From the NCBI GenBank assembly GCA_022495005.1, contig JAGYXB010001100.1:868001-932000 (forward strand): a stretch of DNA of 64,000 nucleotides, read 5' to 3'. Every line of letters begins with the position of its first letter. Position 1 is the stretch's first letter. Positions 1 to 11,800 of the stretch are shown here, in pieces. Position numbers and translations under genes: made by a program. The stretch is from Rhyacophila brunnea. Lineage: Eukaryota; Arthropoda; Insecta; Trichoptera; Rhyacophilidae. The notes under the pieces are model-generated. The model was not told the origin of the DNA and did no database searches. It was given only the letters and a program-made list of their open reading frames with translations.

Positions 1-2612
1 TTCTCTTATCCTGTTGGTTGACCTGAATAAAAAAAAACATGCCAAGCTATTGAAGTATGATCCTGGTATCAAAATATACAGAAATTTAAATACCTTACCG
101 CTACTGAAATCCATAATACGTCGTTTAGCCATATTTGAATGCCTGCCTACCTACCATAATATTATCATAATATGATAAAAATTGCAAGTAGCTTTAGTAA
201 TATTATTGTTTTTATTTGAGTTAACATGAGTATACGAATTGGTGAAAACAAAGAGATATCTAGTATCAATATGTTCCTAAACAAGAAGATGAAGAAGTAC
301 AAAGAAGATAAAAAATGGCTTATTGACATAGGTACGTTTGTCTATAGATGTAGAATGTGAATGCCACAGGCTGCAGGCCTATTCTAACAGATTACTGAAC
401 ATCAAAAAAGAGCTAATTGTGATAAATATATAAAAAAATTATTAATTATGTAAAAAAGTTAATCGTCTGAACTGTCAAAAGGTGATATCTTTTAACAGCT
501 CCTCTCTTGGCCGTGCTAACTTTGATAACGAGACAGAGTACGTATTGTACGTACATATTGAGAATTAAGATGCAAGATTCGACTATTGTACTGCAATCGC
601 AATGACATGACTAAGAAAATTGTAGGTTATGTTGATATGTCTGGCGTATCAATACAATATTCTTGTGTTCGGCTCATTACCGACTAGATGGCACTGGTTC
701 GGCTTTATCCACTTGTGTTTGGTCTTATCCGCTTGGGTTCAGCAGCACGAACATATCCGACTTTGACTGACATGTCTACCAACCTATTACGAATTGGAGA
801 TAGCCGCCGATAACTTTTTTGTTTATAGAATGTCTTCCGTGTTAATTTGGACCAATGAAAATAACGGGAACGTGATAAAGTGATAACCGTTAAGAATAAA
901 CCTACTCGAGTCAATAAGTAAGATGGTCCATAAATGATTTTATTAGGCAATAATACAGTGACATCTGGTTGTGACGCCTCGAAGGTAATTTGTGAATAGT
1001 GGTATGTCTCTTAATTATTTAGTCAATAGAGGACAGTATGATATAGCATGAGTAAGAGGTTTTTTTAAACAAACAAATGAGAACTTTTAAAAAATATATT
1101 TAATATCCTATAATTTATAAAAATTATATTACATGGCAGTGTTTACAATAGTTATTATCATTATAGAGAGATGAGGGGGGGGGGGGTTAATTTCGATGTT
1201 TTAAAATAATTTATGACCATCCTTAGTGCAATGCCAGCTGTTAAAATAGCTTAAGAGGAATGCCTAATTTTTTTGGTGACGACAGCTAATTGAGATTCTT
1301 GACATGGTAAGTATGACTAGAGCAGATTAGAGAAGTTTTAAAAAATATTTCAGACATATGAAATCTGCATAATATAATATTGCGTAAAAGTTTTATTTAT
1401 CTGCTATTGCATTTCTTTATGGAATCAAAAAAGCATTGCTGTGATTCGCCTCTGGTTTAAATGAATAACAATATTATATCGAAGGGTCTTAATGAATATG
1501 CTTATAACTTAGAGAATCACGGTATTTGATACCTTGAAACAAAATAGCATCTTTTTTTTATCTTTTTATTTTGATTGTGGATAATCTGAACAGTATAATG
1601 AGCCACCACTGTACAAAACTTTTCAAGAACCTAATTAATCTATAGTATAAAATATGTATAACGTTAAAAAATAATGATATTTCTACGCCTACGTGTAATA
1701 ACTAATTTTTTTATCAATCTTGTATATATATTAAACTTTGTTTTATAATCATGGCACTTTGAAATATACTTACAAACATGGGAGACTTTTTTCCAGGCAT
1801 GTAAGTATTATAATCATATACTATTAACTCGGTATAAAACTATATATATATATATATATATTATAATAAGTAACTTGTTATTTGGCAATAATGAAAATGG
1901 TGAAAATGTTTTAAAAAATAAGCCATCTGCGGTATTGCATACATCTATTTTAAATATTATACTTTTCATCCGTGTACATATTGCAAAATGAATTACACAA
2001 TCAATGAACATTCAAAACATATGATTCATAATATTCCTTTGAAATGAGGTAATGATTTATAAATGCATGTTAACCGAAATTGATTTATTAAAGTGAGAAA
2101 AACTAAATAATATTTATATATTTTGTAATAATAGACAAAGATATAATCTGGTTGATTTGAAAACACTATCATCAATTAGAGTATTATTTTTTTTTTAATA
2201 AAACCTCTTTCGTACGTTGGATTTTTTAGAGAATGTGGTATTCAGTTAATGGCTACCAATACTTATTATACACTTGCAGCCTAAATGAGAACTTATTATC
2301 AGTAGACTATTTAGCATAATTTATAATAAAGAATCAATATTTTTTTATTGGTCTGTTACAAATAAAATTATTTAAGTACAGAAAATGATATGATGATTTA
2401 ATATATTATCTATGATGTTATATTTATCTTGAAAGTATAAATTTTTTAAAATTTTTAATGTAAATATTGTTAAGTAGTAATAATTTTAACTGATAGATGC
2501 CAGTGCTTGAGTGTTCCCCGATAATTTAATGTACAAAAGCGGTTCGCCTTAACTGAATGCAAAATTCCCTTAGAATTAAAAAGTTCTTTATCTACTCTGC
2601 CGTTTGGCTCAC
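1..2612. other. 3' flank of the collagen IV gene, no gene seen
   Basis: AT-rich sequence beyond the stop codon of the minus-strand collagen gene. It holds a G homopolymer near 1176-1187, an (AT)n run near 1840-1862 and, at about 478-540, a fragment sharing the TTTTAACAGC-CCTCTCTT words of the miniature elements at 20807-21431 and 50001-50325. The short open frames here have no recognisable motif or codon pattern. The part nearest 2612 should be the collagen 3' UTR. Confidence 0.6.
2344..2349 (-). terminator. candidate poly(A) signal of the collagen IV gene
   Basis: AATAAA on the minus strand, about 265 nt past the stop codon at 2613-2615. It is the first canonical hexamer I noticed downstream, so it would give a short 3' UTR. 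Another AATAAA lies near 2086. Which is used cannot be told from sequence alone. Confidence 0.35.
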
Positions 2613-2870
2613 TTATGTGTTTTTGATGCAAACATTGCACCGCGAGATTCTGGTTCGTAAATTGCCTGACTTGAGAGTTTGCCGCTCAGGCAATTTGAAC
2701 TGGTCTTGGTCCTCAATGGTGGCCATCCAGAAACTCAATTTGTTGGCGAAGTAATGACATGTGCCCCGGGCACCGTTGCATTCGATGAATGGCGTCGCTC
2801 TGAAGTCCTCCAGGCAGGAGCCGGGACTTGCGAGTGCTTGGCCGCCGCCCTGATCGCCACCACCCGTGTG
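2613..2870 (-). CDS. vkg: collagen IV terminal exon (second NC1 repeat)
   Basis: Last coding exon, 85 codons plus TAA, phase 0. The acceptor is TTTGAACAG just above 2870. It begins [20 protein letters not shown] and includes [28 protein letters not shown] and SRCNVC, ending KNT. It carries the last five NC1 cysteines. The Lys in DQFKLPE sits where family knowledge places the lysine/hydroxylysine of the NC1 sulfilimine bond. It completes the NC1 domain that breaks off at GYSFVM at 7293. The 4,422-bp intron between them holds a dead LINE. Confidence 0.93.
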   Translation of the reverse strand, partial: HTGGGDQGGGQALASPGSCLEDFRATPFIECNGARGTCHYFANKLSFWMATIEDQDQFKLPERQTLKSGNLRTRISRCNVCIKNT

Positions 2871-5800
2871 CTGTTCAAATAATACACATAATCAATATTC
2901 TTTATATTTACAATAAGATTTATAGATATAATTGTTAAGTTAAACTAAGTACGCTTGACTTATCAACACAAACACTTAAGTCCATGCAATTGTTGCTATG
3001 TCAAAGAAATTCTTCCGTTGCAACTAAATTGACTGCCATTATATACACGATATATTACATAATATATGATTTCTAAAATGCTAATTTCATATCGATATTC
3101 ATCATCATCATCATCAGCCTGAATCTATCCACTGCTGGATGAAGGCCTCTTCAAGTTGCTTCCACTTCTCTCGGTCCTGTGCATTGCGTTGCCACGTACT
3201 TCCGCAGAACTTTATCATTTCATCGATCCAGCGGCCTCTAGGTCTACCTTGCGGACGTTTTGTACTTCTTAGATACCACTGGATGACTAGATTTGTCCAG
3301 CGATTGTCTCTTCTTCGAGCTATGTGTCCAGCCCATCTCCATTTAAGGCTTTTAATAAACTCTATTACATCGCAAACCCTTGTCTGCTTCCTTATCCACT
3401 CATTCCTCTTTTTGTCCTTTCGCGTTATGCCCGGCATGCACCTCTCCATACTACGTTGTGCTACTCTAAGTTTCTGGATCTCTCTTTTACTTAGGGTCCA
3501 TATTTCACACGCATATGTGATCACGGGAAGCACACATTGGTTGAACACTTTGCGCTTTAGGCACAGTGGAAGGTCACTTTTGAAGACATTATTCAGGCGG
3601 CCAAAAGCACTCCAGCCTAGCTTTACTCTGCGAACAATTTCATCAAATATACATCCATCTATAGATACTTGTTGTCCCAGATAGATGTAGCTTTTCACCT
3701 GTTCGAGCTGAGTGCCATTGACGAGGATCACTTTTTGGCCCGCAAAACAGTTGGACATGACTTTCGTCTTTGTTACATTTATTTTCAAATCTATTTTGTT
3801 GCTTACTTCAGCAAACTCCTGCATTCTGCTTTGGAGGTCTTCTGAGTCTTGCGAGAAAATTACTATGTCATCGGCAAAGCGCAGATGACTCAGGTATTCT
3901 CCATTTATGGGGATCCCTTTGTCATTCAGTCAAGTTGCCTGAATAAGTCTTCAAGGGTAGCTGTAAATAGTTTAGGTGAGATTGTATCACCTTGTCGGAC
4001 TCCTTTGCTGATAGGAAATCTGCGCGATGGTTTATGGAGATTTACAGATGCTGTTGCGCTACTGTATATATTATTGAAAATATTTATATAGAGTCCAGGG
4101 ATTCCTTGTTTTCTGAGTGCGTCGAGTATTGAACATTTCTTTATCGAATCAAACGCCTTCTCATAGTCTATAAAACCCATGCATAGTGGCAGTTTGTATT
4201 CCTGGTACCGCTCTATGATTTCTCTGGCGACTTGGATATGGTCCATAGTGCTGTATCCTCCTCTAAATCCGGCTTGTTCTCTCGGTTGGTTCTCGTCTAG
4301 TACATTTTGCAGCCGGTTTGAGAGAATTTTTGTGAACGTCTTGTAGAGAATAGGGAGTAGACTTATTGGACGATAATTTGCTAGGTCTTCTCTGTCACCT
4401 TTTTGTGAAGAATGACAATGCTGGCATTTTTCCATACCTCTGGGACATCCTCTTTGCATATGCAGGCTGTGAACAATTGTGCAAGTACTTCATTTGCATC
4501 CTTTTCTGCTTTTTTGAGGATATCTATCGTTAAACCGTCTTCCCCGGGGGCTTTCCCACTTTTCATGTAATTTAAAGCATGGGTTACTTTCCAGGATGTA
4601 ATTTCGGGAGTATGGTCTTCCGAATTTCCATTTCTCTGAAGATCTAAGTCTATAGTCGTATTGTCAGTGTCATCACTGTAGAGATCGCTGTAGAACTCTT
4701 CAACTCGGCTTAACAAGTGTTCCCAATTTCTGACGATAGAACCATCTTTTGCTTTTAGTGCTGTGATTTGGCGTTTTCCTATCGACAAGCATTGCTTGTT
4801 TTTGTTTAAACTTCTGCCTGCTTTCACAATTGCTTGTATGAGGTTTACATTGAATTTACGAAGGTCTTCTCTAATCTTCCTTCGGAGGGTTTTGCAAAGT
4901 GATGAAAACTCCATGTCGTTTTGCGCCTGTCTATCGCTCTTGGTTTTCCTTCTCTGCTCCATAAGATTCAATGTTGCCTTCGAAAGCTTGGTGGAAGGTG
5001 TAACTTCTGAGCTTTTTACGCCTGTTTTTTCTGCACATTGTAGAATAATATTCGTTATATCCTCCGCGTTGGATAGGAAAACGGTTTTGTTCTCATCTAA
5101 GAAAGCCGATAGTGCATTTTTGAGTTCATTTTGGAATTCAGTATTGTTCTGCAGGTATACGCGAGCATTTGACTTCTTCTGCAGTTTGGATCTTTCTGAT
5201 TTGGCGTTCAATCTTATCTTACATCTCACCATCCGGTGATCACTGCCGGTGTTAAACTGATTGATCACCTTACAGTTTAAAAATGTATATTTTCTGTCAG
5301 TGAGGATGTAATCGATTTCGCTGGTCCTTCCTGTCGGGCTTCTCCACGTCCGTTTACGTGTAGGTTTATGTTGAAAAAAGGGAATTCATGATGTGAAGAT
5401 TGTTGGTTTCAGCAAACTCCACAAGCATGTCCCCTCTACCATCCCTTGAGCCATGTCCGAAATGTCCGACCGCTACGTCATCTCTTTGGTATGATCCAAT
5501 ACGTGCATTGAAATCTCCCATTATGATGTTGAAGTAGCATTTACTTTTATTTTTCAAGGATGTTATTTCCTCGTAAAACTCTTCCACTTTTTCATCAGGA
5601 TAGCTCTGTGTCGGAGCATATACTTGCAAAATCTGAATCCGGTACCTAGCATTGATTTTAAGTATCACGCTTGCGACCCTGTCAGAAATGCAGTTGAACT
5701 CGACTATGCGGTCCTTCCAGGCTTTGTTGACAACAAATCCAACACCGCTCGTGCGTCCTTCATCGGTTCCTTTGGAATACAGCACATGTCCGCTTTGTAA

Positions 5801-8800
5801 AGTAATAATACTCTCACCTTTACGCCTTACTTCGCTGAGTCCGACAACATCCCAGTGGATATTCCGGAGCTCTTCTTGAAACTCTACAAGTTTGGCATCG
5901 CTGGACAATGTTCTTGCGTTATATGTAGCAAAGGTATCGATATTGTTTTTCATTATTTAAATATTCATTGTAATGATTCTTTTTTCGAACGCCAGCATAG
6001 ACTTTGGCAGTCATGTTTTGGTAATCATATTACTTCTGATTTTCTATACCCAATTTAAAACCATGTCCGGAAACTTGTACGTATGCAGTTCGCCGTATCA
6101 CACTTCACCGTGAAATGTTGTATCGGAAATATATGGTCGTATATTAAAGACCGTCCAACCTGTTTCTGTCGTATAGTACTGACATAAAATTCATGTCTAA
6201 AACACGGTTCTTGTCGGTTTACACTTCACAAGAAGCCAGCAGCAAGCAAATTTTGAAAATAGCCTGTATACTGGATTATTTGTTAGGTTAGGTTAGGTTT
6301 TCATTCAGAAATTCATGAATTTTGCCAAAATCAGCAGAAAATTGAATTAATGTTCATATTGAATCTAATAAAATTGGAGAGCGTATAGTATACGGTCATC
6401 TCTTTTCGATAATAAAGCTCACGGCGAACTATGCCATGGTGAAATGTTTTATGTACAACTTACATGTTACCATATAAAATAGTCCCAGAATAATGCAATA
6501 ATAATTGATGTAAGTATGTATTTATTTCTTCGATATTTCTATGCAAACATTTGTTATTTTGTTTGCGATGGGTTATGAATAAATAACGTCTAAAGATTGG
6601 ATAAATAAACAAATATTGTATATAAATAAATACTATAACTTTCCAAATAGTCTAATCGTATTTTATTTAATTCATAAGCTGTTTTTTATGAAAGTAAGTG
6701 TCTCGAAAGGTTGCGAATTTATGTGTTTCACTCATGTATCCACTTAAGACAACAACGAAAGTGCTAGCATTTATAAAATTCTTATTTACTATAACTGTAT
6801 GAAATATTTTTTGGTTGACATACAATGGCGAAACTATGAAAATTATAAACTATTGCACTATCAGTGGTTTAATTGAATAAATGCACACATCGCAGATATA
6901 GTGACCATTACAATTTGTACGTTTCAATGACGCATATCAAACACCCACACGCTAGTCATTCAATATTCACATTAACAAAAATATTATTCATCAACTGAGA
7001 TTTAGAAATGGAAAGAATATATTATATATTTTTTTACAGCTGTCATTTGAGTTTCTCTATTCTGACATTAAGTGTTGTGGCGCTCTCACTAAATCGCCGA
7101 TTTCGACTGCCCGAGACTTAAGCATTTATGTATAACTTTGCATCTGGCCCTTAGCCATTTTCATAGTAAACCAAAGTAAATGTGGCAAATAATCGGACAA
7201 AATGTATTGAAACCTTCCAGTCTTGTCAATATAAATAAATTAGTGTCATGCAAATTAAAAATGCCATTGAAATATCTAAATTGAATACAAACCATGACAA
7301 AGCTGTATCCGATCCAGAGACTGTTCCAGTTATTGGGACAGTCTGGAATGGTCAGCGACTGACTATGTACAGCGATCACATTAGCGGGAGCTTCACAGAC
7401 GGTGCACCTTGAGATGTAGTCTCTAATTCCGTTCTCCTCCACTGGCATCATCGGAATCGGTGCCGAGGTGGAAAGCCAATAAGATTTGTCGTTTCTGCTG
7501 GCGTAATTGCACACATTGTTCAAATCGCAGAAAATGAATGGCATAGTGCTGAATTTTCTGACGCAAGAACCGGCGAAACCGAGATCTTGATTATGCGCCT
7601 TCTCGTCACCTTCAATGTAGAGTAGCGAGTATCCGTCCCACAATTTAACATGTCCCGGTTGACATTGTGGTACGGTCGTGGTCTGACTATGTCTAACTAA
7701 CAGGATACCTGTCAAATAATCAGGCGTGTGATCACATGGTGCTCCAGGGAATCCCCGTTCACCAATTTCTCCTGCGATACCTTCGTAGCCTTGCAGTCCT
7801 TGAAGTCCAATCAAACCTCTTTCGCCTTGAGGTCCTTCAGGACCAGGTAAGCCATCTTTACCTGGTAATCCCCTTTCGCCAGCATAACCATCTATTCCAG
7901 ACAATCCGGGAGGTCCCATTGGTCCAGGTTTTCCGTCCGCTCCAGGAAAACCATCCAGACCTCGTTCCCCTTTAGGTCCTGGTGGAGGAGGTAGAGCGTC
8001 CATTCCCCTATCTCCTTTCTGTCCAGTGCTACCGGTGAGTCCGGTTCGTCCGTCGAATCCACGATCTCCTTTTTCTCCCACCCTTCCTTCTAGTCCAATC
8101 AATCCTGGAGACCCTGGCAAACCAATCTCGCCTTTGACTCCATCGTACCCGGCTCGGCCTGTTATTCCGGTGAGACCTCGTTCACCCTTTTGCCCTGGAG
8201 CTCCGAATAATCCTGGAACACCCCTCTCTCCTTTGACGCCCTCAATTCCGCGTTCCCCTGGTGCACCCGGTCTTCCCGTGAGCCCGTCAATGCCAGGTGC
8301 ACCTGGGAATCCCTCAGCGCCCTGGTCTCCTTTCTGGCCTTCAAATCCTGGAGATCCTGGAGATCCCACTTGTCCTTGAAGTCCTGGTAAGCCCACCAAC
8401 CCTATCTCACCCTTCTGTCCCATTGCACCAGGAAGACCGTCACGGCCATTCTTGCAAGGAAGGCCTGGAAGACCCTTTTCTCCTTTTACAGTAAAGCCTG
8501 ATCTGCCTTCTGGTCCAGCGGGTCCAGTTGATCCTGAAAGTTTTATTAAGGTATAATTTATTATCTCATTTCTAAATAGATAGACCAGGCCATGACACGA
8601 AACTATAAACTTTGATGGTAGTGCAAGTTATTGCTCATACTTCGAATGCAATATAGTAAACTGTTTGTAGAAAATGATGATTGTTGCATATTGAAATAAA
8701 TGGTAAAAAATTTAACGAAACATATTTTTTAAATGTTACCTTTTTGTCCTTCAAATCCGGCCAATCCTTGCATTCCTCTAGCACCCTGGAATCCTCGATC

Positions 8801-11800
8801 TCCCTTTTCGCCCTCCAAGCCCATAACACCAGCATAACCAGCCAATCCTTTGTCACCTTTAAAGCCATCTGCTCCAGGACGACCTGGTTCACCCTTTTCT
8901 CCTTTGGTATCGACAGTAGGACCCGGATAACCTCGCTCTCCCTGTGGTCCAGCTGGACCGGTCTCACCATCTTTTCCAATAATTCCAACTAGACCGCGAT
9001 CTCCTTTAAAACCGTTCATGCCAGCAAATCCTGGATTACCCTTTTGACCTATTTCACCCTTGTACCCTGGAGCACCTTGTGGACCAGTGTCTCCTTTTTG
9101 GCCGGGTAATCCATCAATACCAGGAGCTCCAGGTATTCCAGGCGCTCCAGTGAATCCTTGGTCACCCTTTGGTCCTGCATTTCCAGGATAACCAGAACCT
9201 CCTCTATCACCCTTCTCTCCGAATAATCCATCCAATCCGCTCCTTCCGGTATCACCCTTTTGACCCTGAAGTCCTGTTCTGCCAATTCCGTCTAATCCTC
9301 GCTCCCCTTTGGCACCTTTAGCACCTTCAAGCCCCTGAAGGCCGTTAGCACCTCTTAGCCCAGAGCTTCCCGACTCTCCTTTCTGTCCTTTCATTGAGGT
9401 TGGGCCAGGTTCACCTTTCCGACCTGTGAATCCAGGTGCACCTCGGTCTCCTTTTTCTCCATTAAATCCAGCTGGCCCAGTCGGACCTGGGATGCCGGGT
9501 GGTCCATAGTTTCCTTTTTCTCCAGTTAAGCCTGCTTCTCCTGGTAACCCATCCAATCCTCTTGCACCATATGCACCTGCCAGTCCAACTTCTCCTTTAT
9601 CACCTTTCAAGCCAGCAATTCCATCAGATCCAGGCATTCCCTGAGCACCAGTTCTTCCTCTGGTTCCTGGAAAACCTTTGGTTCCTTCTCGTCCAACATT
9701 ACCACGTTCTCCCTTTATTCCAGGGAACCCAGTATTTCCTTGTTTACCAGATTCTCCGGGGAAGCCTTGTTCACCTTTCGTACCATCTATTCCGGGTCTT
9801 CCAGGGGCACCAGATATTCCTACTGGTCCAATAAGTCCTTGATCACCCTTTTCTCCCTGTGTACCAGTCATGCCCACCATACCAGAAATTCCTCTATCTC
9901 CCTTTTCTCCCGTGAAACCGATAGCTCCTGGGGATCCATCATTACCAAATTTACCGGCAAGTCCTCTAGCTCCTTTGTCTCCTTTTTCGCCTGATGGTCC
10001 CATGGGCCCTTGTGGTCCCACTACTTGTAAACCGGGCTCTCCTTTGATGCCTTTGGGAGCAGGTGCTCCAGGGAATCCTCTAGGTCCTTCTCGCCCAGGT
10101 TCTCCCACGAAGCCCAAAGGACCGGTTTCTCCTTTTTGGCCTCTTGGTCCAGGTAATCCACGAGGACCAACCGGCCCCGGGTTTCCAGTTTCACCATCTG
10201 CTCCAGTTTTCCCTTGAAGTCCAGGAAGTCCCTTTTCTCCAGGGTATCCAGTAGGTCCTTGAGGTCCATCATTTCCCCTTTCTCCTTGATTTCCTTTACT
10301 ACCTTTATGATCGATTAAATATTCAGAATCACAAACTCCTGGTTCTCCCTTGGCTCCCCATCTACCGGATGTACCTTTATCTCCTTTCCCTCCTTTCGCT
10401 CCATCATAACCTCTCTCTCCTTTGATGCTCAATCCTTTTTCTCCTGGAGTACCCGGTATACCATTATTACCCGGAGTTCCATCAATTCCAGCATCTCCCT
10501 TAATACCCCTGTCTCCTCTGGGACCAGGCATTCCTAATGCACCTGCGGGACCTTGTGGCCCGATGAAACCTCTCTCTCCCTTAACTCCAGATAATCCTTG
10601 GAATCCTTGTGCGCCCTTCAAACCTTTTTCTCCTTTAACTAAATTAAGGGAGACAATTGCGGGTCTTCCAGCCAAACCTTCAGGACCAGGAAGTCCAGTA
10701 TCACCACGTTCACCCTAAATAGAATAATATGAAATTACGGTTTGAAATAATTCTATATTAAAAAGCATTGCAATCTATTGCAATGAGGTTTACATAAAAT
10801 ATTACCAATATCACGTAATTAGTAATAGTAAGTTTCACATTTAGAAAACATTTTTGATTGCACAGAAATTTATATAAAGTCTCTCAAATTTGAAGTGAAA
10901 ATGTTTGAATGCTGAATAACTAAATGATTTAGTAAATCACACATTATAATAATGCATTTAAAAGAACTAAGAAAAAAGAAAAATCTTACGGGAGGTCCTT
11001 GGACTCCAGGTGCACCATCACTGCCATCAATTCCTCTATCACCTTGAGGCCCTCTTGCACCGGAGACACCAATTTTTCCATCTTGCCCATCGATCCCATC
11101 CAAACCTCGGTCTCCTTTTTGGCCTGTACCTCCGGGTCTGCAATCAGAGCATCGCCCACCGATGTCTCCCTTCGCGCCGTGATTTCCTGGAATACCTGGG
11201 AATCCATTTTTGCCGGGTATACCACGCTCTCCTCTTGGTCCTTGGAGACCATTTGGTCCAGGTATTCCTAACAGAGAATTACCAGGCATACCGCGAACAC
11301 CAGTGTACCCACGTGTTCCTTTCTGTCCTTTGTCTCCATCACGGCCTTGTGCTCCGTCCATTCCTTTGGCGCCCTGTGAAATTATTTATTTATCTATGTA
11401 TAAAATATGAAGAATTCTTTTTAAATTCGGGTATGTATAAACTGGGTACCTAGATATTTTTTGTGATTTCTTTTTTTAATATAACTCTATCCTAGCGATA
11501 ACTTTACTCAACAAAAAAAAATGTTTCAATGTTATCAGCTGTTTGTTCAAATAGTCACTAAACAGCTACTATGGGGTTAGTATATTCTTTGGAGTAAAGA
11601 ATTCCCACTTTCCAAAAAAACAATTATTGCTGAAGACTTTTCTTTCAAGATCTGTTATTTTCTTATATTAATTACATTTATATGAATAATAAGATAAGGG
11701 GGGATCTAGGAAGTATGTTTACTATTCTACTATTCAAAGGAAAATTAAATCAATCTCTTGAAGAAACCACATAGAAAACTATAACTTTCCATATAAATAA

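Larger units (their letters stand above)
2871..7292 (-). other. collagen IV intron 10, filled with repeats
   Basis: Longest intron in the 3' half of the gene. Its donor, GTTTGT below 7293, is weak. It holds a decayed RTE LINE (3103-5953) and a dispersed 368-bp repeat (6068-6435). About 6440-7160 and 2871-3100 are AT-rich with nothing I recognise. Confidence 0.8.

Noticed and set aside
705..950. 81-codon minus-strand open frame
   Set aside because: No motif, no splice or promoter context, and composition like its surroundings.
3114..5953. Host gene similar to craniofacial development protein 2
   Set aside because: The endonuclease plus RT order, FADD motif and repeat-type tail show a LINE; such protein names are mislabelled RTE elements.
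6284..6299. Telomere-like TTAGG repeats (also near 51262-51285)
   Set aside because: Only about three units within a dispersed repeat, not a telomeric array.
7736..11453. Plus-strand open frames rich in Pro, Ser and Leu across the collagen exons
   Set aside because: They are antisense shadows of Gly-X-Y coding; the minus strand has splice signals, phase and domain order.
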